Counted from the stretch's first letter, positions 46,664 through 59,584 are shown. The stretch: 64,000 bases of DNA from Prinsepia uniflora (GCA_032719365.1 CM064866.1:76612916-76676915); one strand, 5' to 3'. The notes: generated by a model from the letters alone, not told the origin. Program-made: numbers and translations.

Positions 46664-49600
46664 ATGTCGTCGTCGTCGTCTTCTTCTTCCAAGGTCTGCT
46701 ACAATTCCGAGTGTAAAGAATTAAAATCAGAGTTTCCCAGAAAGGGCTGGCGGCTCCGTACGGGCGAGTATGCCGAGCTATGCGATCGATGCTAGTAAGA
46801 ACAGCATTTTCCTTTCATTTCTCTCTTAATTTTTATTGTCATTTTGAACTTGTTCAGTGGCCTTCTAGTTACGACTTCATTTGAGGTTGTTCCAAGCTTG
46901 ACTTGATCGGTTTGAAATCGAGTTTAGGGTTTTAGCAGCGAGTTTTTGGGGGGTATTTACTAATTTTGGTTGCTCTCGTGGCCGTATGCACTAGCTTCGA
47001 GAACGAGATTAGTTTTTTTTAGAAGGGTAGTTTGGGAACACCTGCTTTAGCTCCGTTTTCTTGTTCTTCTTTCAAATTTGATTGAGGGCGCTGGAGAGTT
47101 CCAATGCGTCGGAGCTCTCATTTCTTATACTGTTGACTTATTTGTGAATAAGGAGTTCTGAGAGAAATTATAGTATAATTTAGGGGAAAAATTAAAAGGT
47201 TCTAAGGCTCTTTGTTTTGACCGCTCCATTGAGTGCGGCTAATGTTTTATTGTGATGTTTGTGAAACAGGAATTGTGTTGCTTTACGTGGTTTGGGTTTT
47301 TTCTTGTTCCCCTTTGGTTAAAGTTTTCTTGGTGTTATATTCATTTAGTTTTTCTTAGGAAATACTTTTCAATGAAGCCTAACCATCCTCAATACCTCTG
47401 CTTGCTTAAGTTGAAGTATTTCTCTTGAACGTCCAATTTCACAGTCCCTTCTGTTTTCTTCTTCTGTATTTGTTGTGATAGTGAGTCCCATAGGACATGA
47501 AGGTGAAAGGTAAGCTTTAGGGAGACGATTTGAAAACCATCAAAAGAAGTTATTGAGTCCCTTCTGTTTTGTTCTTCTGTATTTGTTGTATATGTAAGGC
47601 AGTCGGAGCTCTTGTTGAGAGTTTTATTGGAACAAATAAGTTAGGGGGATGCAGTGAAAACCATCTAAAGAGGAGGGAAAATATAAAATGATTTTTTTTT
47701 TTTTCTTGTTTGGGTCAATGGAAAAAAATATTGAAGATTCATGTGAGAGTTTTACTTTTTGAGGCAGTCAAATTAATCATATATCTGCTGCATCTAATGG
47801 TAAAGGAAGTTTTTGTTTGTGGAGATTCAAGTGAAAAAGAAGTTCATTCATATATGGCAGAAAAAAACTATGAATAAAAAAGTAAAATTTAATAGTTGTT
47901 CCTAAGAGGAACTAATCATATTGTAGTTCCGCCTGTAGTGTCAAGTTGCAGAATTACTCAAAAGAAGAATTTATGTTAGGTATGCCAATCTTTCAACCTT
48001 AATTACCAGTTAGTGAGTCAGTTCCAATAATTTTAAATTGGAAAGTATTGAATTAATCTTAAACATCTACTAGTTTCTTGTGACTATATTAAGATCAAGA
48101 TTGGACCGTATCTAGTGATATTCTTCTACCTTAATCTTCATTTATCTTTCAAGTCCCGAGCTAGAATATTGCATGGTTAGTATGGAAAAACCTAGGATGA
48201 AGAGAGTTACGCTGACATACAAGAGGTATGAAGAAAATCGTGATTAGTTTGGAGGGGAATATCGTTTTATGATATAGTTCAAGAAAGAGTCATCTCATTT
48301 ATTTAGTTTTTTGTTCTTTCTAATTTATTCACTTCAAGGCTGGTTGAAAGATATCTTTTCCTTTTTTTTTTTTGGGATTGAAGTTTTGCTTATGAGGAAG
48401 GAAGATTCTGTGAGACTTTCCATGTGAATGCTGCTGGTTGGAGGTGCTGCGAGTCTTGTGGAAAGGTGAGTAGATAGCTTATCGTGCCTGATTTATATCC
48501 TTTGTAGTAAATAAACTGACTTTAGTTCTGGATTTCCCTAGTGCAAAATGTTGATTTGGTTAGTCTTCGTTTGCAGAGGGTTCATTGTGGATGCATTGTT
48601 TCTAGTCAGGCATTTACATTATTGGATCCTGGAGGAGTTGAATGCATGACATGTGCAAGGAAAAATTTTGTGATGGTAGGGATATTTTGATAAGATTTTT
48701 ATTTTCTGCTCTATAAATCTTTGTTTACGTAGGTATGTTACTAGAATGTACCAAAACCATGCTATTTTTGTTGTTAATCAGACATCAAATTCAGCATGGC
48801 CAACATCCATGTTCTTCCATTCCCCTTTATCTGAGAGACTGAAGGACCTGTCTGTCAAAAATTGGACTCAGTTGGCTGGATCTGGTCCTGTACCATGGAG
48901 GCAAGCACCCAGTTTATTCAATTCTTCAATTCCTTCATCTGAGTTGAATTCGAGGGTGCCATATGAAGTTGATGTTTCAAATGGAATTGACAAACATAAT
49001 TCAAGTGAAAGAATATTTGTATCCTCCTTGGAAAAGAAGAAAGTTGAGGACTTTTCTGAAAGACTAATGAAAGTAAACCTCTCTGTTGGAACACAAGAAG
49101 GTCTTGAAAGTGGGAACCCAGGTATGCACACTTTCCTGGCATTTAACCTAATGTGAAATATAATAGTGATATGCCAACTCGTCATGTTTCTGCTTCTATG
49201 CTACGTGAAAAGCGGAGGGTAGATGGCTGTTAAAGTCAGGGGGGACTCACTTCCCCCCATACCCCCCAAAGATATATCTAATTTGTCAAGTGTTGTCATT
49301 TTGTTGTAGGAAATAACCGTGATGAGCAAAGTAGTACATGTTTAAATATATCTCAGCAGTCTGTCCCTTTGAAGGAGGAACCTTCTACTCCACGGTTTCT
49401 CCCATATGGATCTGTGAGCGAAAATGCTCCAGTGGGGGTTACTGGAACTAATTTGCTGCCAACCTCTCCTTTGGCAAAGCAGTTTAATGGGAATACTGGA
49501 GTAGAATCATCTGGTGATACTCATACCCGAAATGCACGACCTCGAGCTGATGCCCGTGGAAGAAATCAGTTGCTTCCACGATACTGGCCTAGATTTACCG

Positions 49601-52600
49601 ATCAAGAACTACATCAGATATCTGGAAAGTATCCTTTGATTCATTATGTTTTTTATTGTTTGTCTCTAAAATTACAATGTTGTATATGTTTAATATTATA
49701 ATTGTTAACCCTGTTTGTATAATGATCCTGGTTCTTAACCCTATTTAGGTACAATAATTGTTAACACTGTTTACATACTGAAACCTTAACCATATTTTAG
49801 TAAAAATTCTGTAATCACTCCTTTATTTGAGAAAATGTTGAGTGCGAGTGATGCTGGGCGGATTGGACGTCTAGTGTTGCCAAAAAAATGTGCAGAGGTG
49901 TGTCTTCAAGTTTCTTGTCACCTTGAGGCATAATGCAACGAATTCACATGTTATTCTTTTCTGAATTTGGCATATAAGCTTTTGCTTCGCATTATTATAT
50001 TATAATCAATTAACATTCTGTCCCTACGAGACAGGCCTACTTTCCTCCAATTTCTCAGCCTGAAGGGTTACCCCTTAAAGTCCAGGATTCAAAAGGCAAG
50101 GAATGGATATTTCAGTTTCGTTTCTGGCCGAACAATAACAGCAGAATGTATGTTTTGGAGGGGGTTACTCCTTGCATACAGTCCATGCAATTGCTGGCAG
50201 GCGACATAGGTAATGATCTTATATCCTTGGACAAATTTCTGATGAATTGTGCTTTTTTTTTAATTCTTAAATTTAGCAAGGACTCTTCAGCAATTTTTAA
50301 GGAGTTTTTTGGATTTGGTTCAATTTCGTTATTTTTGTTGGATTTTTGATTCTATTATGCTCTCAAAAAAGTATCTTCCATGTTTCAGTGTATATATATA
50401 CACACACATACTTATGTGCCCACGCACACATGCGTATTAATATTTTCCCTACTCTGTACTATCATACTATGATTTAGTTCATCCTTTTTACCTTCTTCTT
50501 TCGCTTTGGCACTGAAGAGTTAACCTGTTTTCAGTGACGTTTAGTCGATTGGAGCCAGAAGGGAAATTGGTTATGGGGTTCAGAAAGGCTTCAGCTGTCC
50601 CTGCCTCTGATAAGGTTATTCCCTGCTTAAAAATCCAGTTCCTTGTGATTGTAAATTTTGTTGTGACTGGCTATATGTGGGTGGGTTTAGTGGTAAGTAT
50701 CTAGGCTTCTGTTGTTTTTGGGGTATTAACATCGTATAAATGGAAACTGGTAACCATGATAAAAGGCATTATTTTTATTTGTAGACTATTTATGCACTTT
50801 CAGTAAAGTTGGATAATCAGCTAATGGCATTTTGTGTCTGAGTCTCCATTTGAAATACTTGGTACTCTTTTGTCGCATGCATTTTTGTTCCTTTAGCCAG
50901 ATTTTCACATCTTGTTTTCTGTAAAGGTCTACAACTAAGGTTTCATTTTCCTACCCTTTTCTTATACATTTTCTTTACAATTTAGGAAAATGAGACAAAA
51001 AAGACGAGCAATGGAGTTTCGGCCCATGCAGATGTTAGTATTACAGAAACTAATTCTGGTGTAATTTTTTTTTTCCAAATGTTTTTCATATAAAAGAAGG
51101 TATGTATGTATTAAACATTGTTCAGAATCACCAAGTTTTTCATCAATGAATCAGATTGAAGTGGCAGATCCTAGCGCTTGGTCTAAAGTTGATAAGTCAG
51201 GCTACATAGCAAAAGAAGTGGGAGTTAAAAAAAGGAAGAACAGTACCTTGGGTTCTAAGAGTAAGCGCCTGAGAATGGAAAATGAAGACCTGATAGAACT
51301 CAAGTTAACATGGGCAGAAGCTCAAGGCCTGCTTCGCCCCCCTGCTAACCATGTTCCTACTGTTGTGGTTATAGAAGGCTTTGAGTTTGAGGAATATGAG
51401 GTATTAGTTATTATTCCTTTTATGAAAGTATTCACATTGTCATCAAATATAGCTCATGTATATTCTCTTTCCATCACTCTGGCGTGTGCTTTCTTCCCTT
51501 TCACCACAATTGTTGCATGGATTCTTTTTCTGCTAGATGACTATTGCTCTATTTCCCCCAGGAAATGTGACATGAACAGTGAATGGTTCTTGCTATTGTA
51601 TATTGTTATGATGGAAAACTCAGATATACTCTATTTGTATTCCATGTCTTAATGGAGAAAACTCATAAATAAGTTCATATTGACTAACAAAACTGAAAAG
51701 AAAATAAATGCTAGATGAATCCTGGAAAGAATTTTTTATTTGAATCAATTCCAAAGTGACTTGTGACAATATTACATGGTATTGTGATCTTATACTTAGT
51801 TAATTTTTTGTCTGAACAACAAGAATGTCTCTCCTCACTAATATCTCAACTTTCCACCTCCCAAAACCCTCTATCAAATGTTGATTCAAAACTTCCTGTA
51901 TTAAATCTTGAAATACCTCGAGGCCCTTATAGGACAGTGTTACATCTTTCATTGCGTCTTTGTAGGCATGTGCGCTAACTATGATGTAATGTGACCCCTA
52001 CAATCCTTACATCTTTCATTGCATCGTTATGGTCTTTCATGTGTTATTGATCCTGACATCTGCTATTTCAACTTACAGGATTCTCCGATTCTTGGGAAGC
52101 CAACAATTTATGCTATGGGTAGTGCAGGGTAAATCACTTAGTACTAAGATCTGTTTCTGATATATATGTTTGGTTTGGTTTTCTGTATTACACCTTAATG
52201 ATTTAGTAACTTTTGCGTGTTAATAAAAACAAATAATTGATACTTACTCTACCTAAGTGGACATATTGATGAGTGGTTAACAAAAATTGTACCAAGTGTG
52301 TTTGGTTAAATGGTGTCTTTATCCAACTTGCACCATGCATGGAAGGCTGGATGTAGGTTTTCCTCCTTTCTGGACCTTCTTTGTCTTGTTCGTCACACAT
52401 GGAGCATGTTTCTATGCCTAGAATGAAGCTGAAATTACTCTTGTTCTGTGTATTCTGCACCCTGAAGGATTTTTTAGTTATGATTTTGTTTTACTTGTGC
52501 CCATACAAGAAAGATAATTACCATACTCCAATGGTTTGTTTTGTTCTTTTCCAGTGAAAAGATTCAATGGGTTCAATGCGAAGATTGTTTCAAATGGCGC

Positions 52601-53778
52601 AAACTGCCTATGAATGCTCTTCTGCCCTCAAAGTGGACTTGTAGTGATAATTTATGGGACCCTGAAAGGTAAAATGGAGATCTTCCCTAGCTTTTTCACC
52701 TTCAATTTATATTAGCTCCAAGGATGTGCGTATGTATGAACTAAATTTTAATATGTTCAAAATATCTGCCAGGTCTTTGTGTTCAGCAGCTCAAGATTTG
52801 ACAATAGAACAGCTTGAAGATCTGCTACCCTCCCATAGTATAGGTTTGTATTGCTTGAATTTGTTCTGTTTGCCTGCCTCTGTTTAAGGGGATGTTTCTG
52901 TTTCAACTTTCAAGTACGAAACGTTTCCTCTAGCATTTACATATGCATATCATTCCGGTTTATCTATTTTCCATTTTTTTTAATCTAATTGGGCAGTTGC
53001 TTCTAAGAACATGAAGGCTGCTAAACTGGACCCAGATCACATTGAAGCGCTGGAGGGGCTCGACACACTTGCGAACCTCGCTATCTTGGGAGAGGGTGAG
53101 TTACTCCCAGCATCATCTCAGGCTACCACAAAGCACCCTCGACATAGACCCGGATGCTCATGTATTGTCTGCATCCAGCCCCCCAGTGGGAAGGGTCCTA
53201 AACACAAGCAAACATGCACCTGTAATGTATGCTTAACAGTGAAGCGCCGCTTCCGTACCTTAATGATGCGGCGTGAGAAGAATAAATCAGAGAAGGAAGC
53301 CGAAACTTCACGCAAAAAGCTGAAGGAGGAGCAATTGGTAGTGGACTTAGCGGTTGATAAATTGGACGATGACACCCCCTTATGTTGTGACGCAGGAAAC
53401 ACTAGTCCAAATCAGAAAATGGAGATCCTTGAACTTTCTGATGATGACCAAAACAGGACGAAATCCTCAACTCCACCTTTTAAAGGCCAGATTGACCTGA
53501 ATATCCAGCCAGAGCGCGAGGAGGAACTGTCACCTAGCTCTGAGCCTGGAAGCATGATGAAGTTGCTCCAAAATGCCACAGAAAGGTATCTCAAGCAGCA
53601 GAGATTGTCAAGCTCCGGAGGCAGTGAAAATTCTTCAGGCAGTCGGTCACAGCAAGCTGGAAGTGAGGCCGGAGGGGGAGAATCCCTCAGCAACGGTGTA
53701 ACCCTAGGAAGTAGCAATCATGAAGTGGCAAATGACTGTCCTCCAACTTTACCTACATCCATGACTGCTACGGGATAA
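46664..53778 (+). CDS. VAL1: B3-CW transcriptional repressor of the VAL/HSI2 family (14 exons, 895 aa)
   Basis: VAL proteins bind RY elements (CATGCA) through B3 and recruit Polycomb and deacetylase activities to silence the seed-maturation programme and FLC-type genes. Exons: 46664-46794, 48384-48465, 48577-48675, 48782-49121, 49310-49628, 49801-49897, 50035-50209, 50535-50614, 50986-51058, 51126-51400, 52079-52128, 52555-52668, 52773-52843, 52997-53778; 2688 nt, in frame, GT-AG. Domains: poly-Ser start; a Cys-rich PHD-like region at about 10-105 (CYNSECK, CDRC, CCESCGKRVHCGC, CMTCAR); B3 at about 322-420 (LFEKMLSASDAGRIGRLVLP, WIFQFRFWPNNNSRMYVLEG, GDIVTFSR); a nuclear-signal-like KKRKNSTLGSKSKRLR near 510; CW zinc finger at about 580-625 (WVQCEDCFKWRKLP, WTCSDN, C); a further Cys cluster at about 678-707 (CSCIVC, CTCNVC); a basic coiled part; and the EAR motif IDLNIQP at about 801. 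Having both CW and EAR points to VAL1/VAL2 rather than VAL3. Intron 1 is 1.6 kb. Confidence 0.95.
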
Positions 53779-55008
53779 AACATTAATGTAATCTTTTGTG
53801 CAATGATACATCAGTCATCCTCAATGTGGTGCTTGCTGTTCGGGACGGGGGATAGTTTTGTTGTATATTCATCCACGTGGCACATCGGATCTTCAGGTTT
53901 GTACATAAACAAGAGGGGTGGGAAGAGGGCAACTGGGTTTTGAAACTACAATGTGCCATATGATGCTGTCTTCCTCCCCAAAGTAATATGAAAGCCAGCA
54001 GGTTGAAGATAATTTTTAGGTTTCGGTTTAGAAGGTCACCTTGCTGCCTTGATGCAGTGATATTGAGGATCATGTAACTGATAGACATCTCCGGTTTCTG
54101 GCCTAGTAAAATGGAAGTTACATTCACCTCATTTTGTTTATCTTACCTTTTTCAAGCCAGCAATCTCTTTGCCAGGTCTCAACGAAATATATACCTGTTA
54201 TTATTGGCGGCCATAACTCTTGAAGACCCTTGAATATCACTGAATCTGTTTTTGAGATTTTACGTGTATCAGTTTAACAGAAGTTTTCTGTACAGGACGC
54301 TTAGGTCTTTGATTGTAGACTGAACCTGACATTCGGTCTTAAATTATCGTTACTGTGCAAATGCAAATGGTTAATTATACGTATTTGCCTACTAGTTACC
54401 ATTTATAGTTGGGCCAGGTTGACACTAAAAGAACCATCCACAAGTATATCTTTACCAAACAAGCACTCTCCTCTTTGTGTGATCGGGAGGGGGGAATTGT
54501 ACGACCAAGTCAACCATATCTTGAGAACAAAGGAAAAAAACAAAAAGCAAGAAAATAGGATGCCACGTGTTAATTCAAGAGCCATTTTGAACCCAACCTT
54601 TAAACGAGGTTATAGGTTCATTTGGCTGGTCCTAATAGGCAAAGAATCCAAAGCCTCAAATACTTTTTCCCACGCTCACAAAAAATAAGGGAACTTCTGC
54701 TTTCGTCCATTTCTTGGTGGCAGCTTCTGCTTTTGTCACCTCCTTTGCCTTCCTCCTCACAAACTGATGTACCGAGGAGGATGCAGATGCCTCGAAACCC
54801 CGAAATCCTAAGATCGACAGCACCAACATTTCAACACCTGAAGGAGAAGCAGCAGACAGACAGAACTAACTAATTAATTAGCTTTTTTATCATTCGTTCT
54901 ACGCATGGTTATTCCATTTTCAATCTACTTCGAACAAAAAAAAAAACCATTTTGCAGAAGAAGATCATTTAGATTTTGAGGGATATACATATATAAGATT
55001 GAGGCACG
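53779..55008 (+). other. 3' UTR of VAL and promoter of the syntaxin gene
   Basis: The VAL 3' UTR probably runs to about 54200. The syntaxin leader should occupy the last 100-200 bp before 55009. Short ORFs here show no family resemblance. Confidence 0.4.
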
Positions 55009-55920
55009 ATGAACGACTTATTTTCGAGCTCGTTCAAGAAATATACGGACCTGAAGCAGCAGGCCTATCTGGACGACATGGAGGTCGGCAAGGAAAACGT
55101 GAATCTCGACAAGTTCTTTGACGACGTTGAGAATGTGAAGGAGGACATGAGAGGGGTGGACAAGCTGTACAAGCAGCTACAAGAGGCCAATGAAGAGAGC
55201 AAGACGGTCCACAATGCCAAGACAATGAAAGAGGTCCGAACCCGAATGGACTTAGACGTGGAGCAGGTCCTCAAGAAGGTGAAGATCATAAAGGGCAAGC
55301 TTGAAGGCTTGGAGAGGTCCAATGCGGCTCACAGAAACCTCCCCGGGTGTGGACCGGGGTCCTCTGCTGATCGAACCAGAACCTCAGTGGTCAGTGGCTT
55401 GGGGAAGAAGCTAAAGGACATGATGGATGATTTTCAGGGCTTGAGAGGAAGAATGACGGATGAGTACAAGGAGACCATCGAGCGAAGGTATTACACAATC
55501 ACTGGGGAGAAGGCGAGTGAGGACACAATCGAGAATTTGATTTCGAGTGGAGAAAGTGAGAGCTTTCTGCAGAAGGCAATTCAAGAACAAGGGAGAGGTC
55601 AGATTATGGACACCATATCTGAAATGCAAGAGAGGCACGACGCTGTGAAGGAGATTGAGAAGAACTTGATCGAACTGCATCAGATTTTTCTGGACATGGC
55701 GGCACTTGTTGAAGCTCAGGGTCACCAACTCAACGACATTGAGAGCCACGTCATGCATGCGAGCTCCTTCGTGAGACGGGGCACCGACAATCTTCAGGAG
55801 GCTAAAGAACAGCAGAAGAAATCAAGGAAGTGGACCTGCATTGCTATAATTCTTGGAATCATTCTCATTATTCTTATATTAATTCCGGTTTTGATTAATG
55901 TTTTGCCTCATATGATGTAG
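55009..55920 (+). CDS. SYP124: Qa-SNARE syntaxin, SYP123/SYP124/SYP125 group (303 aa, single exon)
   Basis: Plasma-membrane Qa-SNAREs of this group drive secretory vesicle fusion in tip-growing cells (pollen tubes for SYP124/125, root hairs for SYP123). The uninterrupted frame starts MNDLFSSSFKKYTDLKQQA, the group's signature start. Features: an N-terminal three-helix Habc domain at about 30-160 (VNLDKFFDDVENVKEDM …); the linker motif LPGCGPGSSADRTRTSVV at about 112-129; RRYYTITGEKASEDTIENLI at about 164-183; FLQKAIQEQGRGQIMDTI at about 192-209; the SNARE motif at about 206-268 with its central Gln in the LVEAQGHQLNDIESHV region; and a single C-terminal membrane anchor at 275-303 (WTCIAIILGIILIILILIPV). 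The length fits the group, and the short tail separates it from SYP121. Which of the three paralogues it matches cannot be settled here. Confidence 0.93.
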   Translation: MNDLFSSSFKKYTDLKQQAYLDDMEVGKENVNLDKFFDDVENVKEDMRGVDKLYKQLQEANEESKTVHNAKTMKEVRTRMDLDVEQVLKKVKIIKGKLEGLERSNAAHRNLPGCGPGSSADRTRTSVVSGLGKKLKDMMDDFQGLRGRMTDEYKETIERRYYTITGEKASEDTIENLISSGESESFLQKAIQEQGRGQIMDTISEMQERHDAVKEIEKNLIELHQIFLDMAALVEAQGHQLNDIESHVMHASSFVRRGTDNLQEAKEQQKKSRKWTCIAIILGIILIILILIPVLINVLPHMM

Positions 55921-56696
55921 GAAGGGGAAAATGAGGGAGGCTTTGTTCTAATTTGGGAGTCTCTGGGTGGATGAATGTGTTCTGATTTTAACCATAGGAA
56001 CATAGATAGATGATCTGTAAGTATTTTATTTTTGTTCAATTCACATTTGTGGCATTCTGTAAGCTTGTACGGTATCTAATTGAAGCAGATGTTCTTATTC
56101 AAGGGTTGTAACTTGTAATGAAATTAGACATGATTGTAATTCATTTCTCTTCTCAACCTATGAAAGACAACATTTTTTCCTGTGTTTTTTCTTACCATTT
56201 CACCCACAGTTGAGTTGTTGATGAATTAGTATTTGTTTTGACGATCTATCAAGAGAAAAAGTTGTGCTGATCTGAAGATTCAGATTTTATAATCGACATT
56301 CGCAACAGCATTTAAAAACAAAAATAAAGCCACAAATTGGTGCACCTACGTCAGATTCTAATCTCAGATTCTTGACACTAGTTTAATGGAATAGGGCCAC
56401 ATTTGGTTCACCAAATCATTTACAAACCACATTTTGATACAGAAGAATCCTACTTATACTGATGGACCAGAATCAGGATAAGGAAGTGGAACAAATCTCA
56501 AATTCATATGCCATTAAGAAACAAGGAAGCAAATTTGAAGTGTACTACAATATATAGGTTGAATATCACAAACCGCGGCATGGTTGATACAAAATATACT
56601 AAAGTTCACAAAAGCAGACCATCCTCAAACTGTATATGCTGCAGAAAATTAGTAATCTGTTCTGAGAGATCACTGGGGTTCTAGCCAGGGAATGTG
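55921..56696. other. Convergent 3' flanks of the syntaxin and VPS28 genes
   Basis: The two genes point toward each other across 776 bp. The syntaxin 3' UTR probably ends near 56150 (AATGAAATTAG region). The left part of the VPS28 3' UTR should lie toward 56600-56696. No other feature is seen. Confidence 0.45.
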
Positions 56697-57326
56697 TCAA
56701 GTACCATAATTCGGCAAAGCTGCCATGAATGAGTTGTACGAAGACTCGAGATCAAAGTGGAGCTGCCTAGACTGCTGCTCTGTCAACTCATCAGCTGCTC
56801 CCATCTTCGCCAACCTTGCAATCCACTCCTTCAACTTTACCTTCCCCAGAAAGTCTGGCGGCAAAAAGGTCAACTTACTGAGAGATGTGGAGAGGTCGGA
56901 GAGTAAGGGGTGCACTTGATCAACTGCAATCATGTTGAGCTTCAAGGAGTCCATTGCAGTGATGAAATTCTGCGTGCATTCGGCCACAGCAGCAGCTGAG
57001 GAAGTCATGGAGGCAGCTGCGGCAGCCCGGTGCTCCACTGTAGCAGGCACCCCGGAGGTCACAAGCCGATTGATAGCTGCTGGACAGTCCATCTTATACG
57101 TGTCTGCAAAGCGTTCGATGCTTGGGATGGTGTCTTTGAGCGTAGAAGACAATGTTTTAAAGTGGGCAATAAGTTTTTGGCATTCAGTCTCATATGCGGC
57201 CGAAGAGATCACGTCCCGTATATAAGCCTTTTCAAGCTTCTCAGTTGTCTTTATAATGGCGTAAAGTTCGGCAAAACTGTCATACATTTCTCTTTCCCGC
57301 TTGTCATTTGCCAGCTTCACCTCCAT
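56697..57326 (-). CDS. VPS28: VPS28 homologue, ESCRT-I subunit (209 aa, single coding exon)
   Basis: VPS28 is a core subunit of ESCRT-I, which with VPS23 and VPS37 sorts ubiquitinated membrane proteins into multivesicular bodies. The chosen start MEVKLANDKREREMYDSFAELYAI at 57326 matches the plant protein; the same frame stays open to 57482, but those codons look like intron. The N-terminal core-binding part is at about 10-100 (YDSFAELYAIIKTTEKLEKAYIRDVISSAAYETECQKLI, then the FADTYKMDCPAAINRL segment). The C-terminal four-helix domain is at about 115-209 (ITAMDSLKLNMIAVDQVHPLLSDLSTSL, PPDFLGKVKLKEWIARL, LTEQQSRQLHFDLESSYNSF). Length equals the usual plant VPS28 (about 209-210 aa). A 5' UTR intron from 58812 to 57339 is likely (CAG acceptor just before the ATG). 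Confidence 0.95.
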   Translation of the reverse strand: MEVKLANDKREREMYDSFAELYAIIKTTEKLEKAYIRDVISSAAYETECQKLIAHFKTLSSTLKDTIPSIERFADTYKMDCPAAINRLVTSGVPATVEHRAAAAASMTSSAAAVAECTQNFITAMDSLKLNMIAVDQVHPLLSDLSTSLSKLTFLPPDFLGKVKLKEWIARLAKMGAADELTEQQSRQLHFDLESSYNSFMAALPNYGT

Positions 57327-57338
57327 TGTACTAATGCA

Positions 57339-58812
57339 CTGTTTGGGATAGAAAAGAAGAATCCTGGTGTAAGTGTGTCTGTGGAGGATTGGAGAAGAGA
57401 ACGGGACACGCGCAAAGGAGAAAGAACTCTGTTCACTGAAGAAAGAATTGTACACAAAGAAAATAAAACTATGAGAATTCATTCCTCACTCAATAACCAG
57501 GAAAAGAAAAGAAAGATAATAGCATTCAAGAAATCAACATGCTCTTGGGAGAAATAGAGCAAGGCTCCGTTTGTTTAGGTAGGAATTTGGATTTGAAAAA
57601 AAGACTAAATTTGCAACAAAAACTAGAAAACACAAAAATGAATGTACTAAAGATAAATAGATGTCAATTAGATGAAATGCTAATGAAAGAGATAAAAAAT
57701 AACTATATGCCAAAGTCATTTGGAACTCATTTGCTTTCTTTATGTTCCTTCTCATATTCATATCCTAGTATATATGAATTGTATAGTCCAAACAAAACAA
57801 TTTATCCTAGTTATGAAATCCATATCCAATTTCCTACTCAAACAAACGGAGCCTTGAAAGAATAAATTTGAATTCATAACATACCATAAATTTCAATTTT
57901 CTTTGACGGTGAGAATTTCAGTTAGCCTACAATACAGAAAACTCAGTCAATAAACTCTGCTGCAGTATTCAGCTTAGATACGGGTTAACTTCTTTATCGA
58001 AGGTCAGCGCATTTTGTTTCTTTTGGCCCAGGAACAATGATGATTTTCAAACCTAGTTTCATCCAAATGTTGTTAAACCCAAACATAGCAAAATACAGTC
58101 TTCGCAAGAATAAAGCAGAATAGCAAAATGGAATTATCCAACATCCCCTATCACAACCTAAACCAGATTTTCCAAAATCTCACCCTACATATACATTTTT
58201 CTGCTTGAGCATGAAATGTACCTTATTTCATCTCAAACCTAAGTACACATAAAATTGAGATAGCAAGATGAATTTCAAACCTAGTTTCATCCAAACAGAG
58301 CCAAAAAAGCTTCGCGAGTAAGAAGAAGAACAGAAAAATGGAATTAACTAACCGGTAAAATGTCCCAGATCACAACCTAAAACACCCACCAAAAAAATCC
58401 AACAAAGGCAATACCACTACTTATCTCAAACCTAAATACCATAGATGTAGAATTCTTCAAAGAAAAATGACAAAAGAAACGCACATCCATGAAAATCCCA
58501 GAAAACCAAAGCAACAATATCTCAAATTGACATGTGAAAAACACACCACAAAACCAATTTAGAATCTCAAAAAGCAAACACGGAAGCCATTGACCCCAAT
58601 TTGAACTGCGAAAACATGGACGCCATGGCCCTCTCGGCCATGGCCCTCTCGGCCATGGCCACTGATCGAAAACTAAGAAGGGACTAAAGCACAACACCCA
58701 AGAAACCCCACCAGCATAAATCAGCACCAAATGTAAACCGAAACCCAGAAATTTCAATTTCTTCACTTCTAAAAGGAAAATAAATTGGGAAGCTGAGCTG
58801 AGAGCGATTTAC
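57339..58812 (-). other. Probable 5' UTR intron of VPS28
   Basis: On the minus strand a donor (CTCTCAG|GTAAAT at 58813/58812) and an acceptor (CCCAAACAG|TGCATT at 57339/57338) frame 1474 bp of AT-rich sequence without coding signal. A small inverted-end element lies inside. Transcript evidence would be decisive. Confidence 0.55.
57560..57856. mobile_element. MITE in the VPS28 leader intron
   Basis: The 297-bp element has inverted ends of about 35 bp: CAAGGCTCCGTTTGTTT at the left and AAACAAACGGAGCCTTG at the right. The pairing continues with some mismatches into the GTAGGAATTTGGAT segment. There is no ORF of meaning, and a clear target duplication could not be fixed, so the superfamily is left open (hAT- or PIF-like ends). 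Confidence 0.75.
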
Positions 58813-59584
58813 CTGAGAGAAGCTAGCTCTGGTAGAAAAGGAGAGTGCTTTGGGTGCGAGTGGTTGAGTTTAAAAAATAAAAAGAAAAAAAAAAGGGAAA
58901 AATTTGAGAGAGGGGGTCGGGTCGGGCCACAGAGTATTTGTATATACGTATTAGGTGTCCCCTCCGAGAAGAAGATGGAGAAACTGAAGACACATTATTA
59001 TGAAGAGAGAGAGAGAGAGAGGTTGCGTGTGCGTTAGTGCATATGATTGCTGCTGCTTACGGCATCTACGTGTAGCAGTTGGAAAGCGACAAGGCCTTTC
59101 TTTCCTTTCTCTGTTTCCCAAACCGCGTCGCTTACCTCACTTCCTCAACATGTTCACCATGGGCCTACATGGGCTTCTTTGCACAGCGTCTAATTTGGGT
59201 GGTCTTTTATGGGCCCTTAGTCTGAAGAAAAAAAAATAGAGGTGTCAAACGTATCGGCCAGGCCTATTCAAATGGGCCTAATCTTTATGGGTGTGAGCCT
59301 TAGAAAAAACAATTCCAAACATGTCCTTTTCTAATTCCGATTAGCAACATATCGAAGCTCTGTTTCCCCCAACCCGCCCTCTGCTCCTTTCACTGTGCAT
59401 TTGTTCATAGAGATTCAATCTTCAGAGAATTTGAAAATCTAGGGTTTTTCAAGTCCAAAATTCTCGACTATGCCATATCAGTAATTTGATACCCTCAATA
59501 ATTCTTAGTTGCCCTCATTGTTTCGAGAGGGTTTGGGGGTCTTCCAGGCATTAACTATTCTTATCTCTGCAAGTCCACTTGCCC
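58813..59584. promoter_or_regulatory. Divergent promoter region between VPS28 and SYF1
   Basis: The two genes are transcribed away from each other, and the leaders are separated by only some 500 bp (about 58880 to 59380). A (GA)n tract lies at about 59003-59021. No TATA box was assigned. Shared control of two housekeeping genes is plausible but is inference from the layout. Confidence 0.5.

Noticed and set aside
58377..58766. 129-aa minus-strand ORF in the VPS28 leader intron
   Set aside because: Hydrophobic, repetitive (GPWPRGPW), no homologue recognised, and it lies in what looks like intron.
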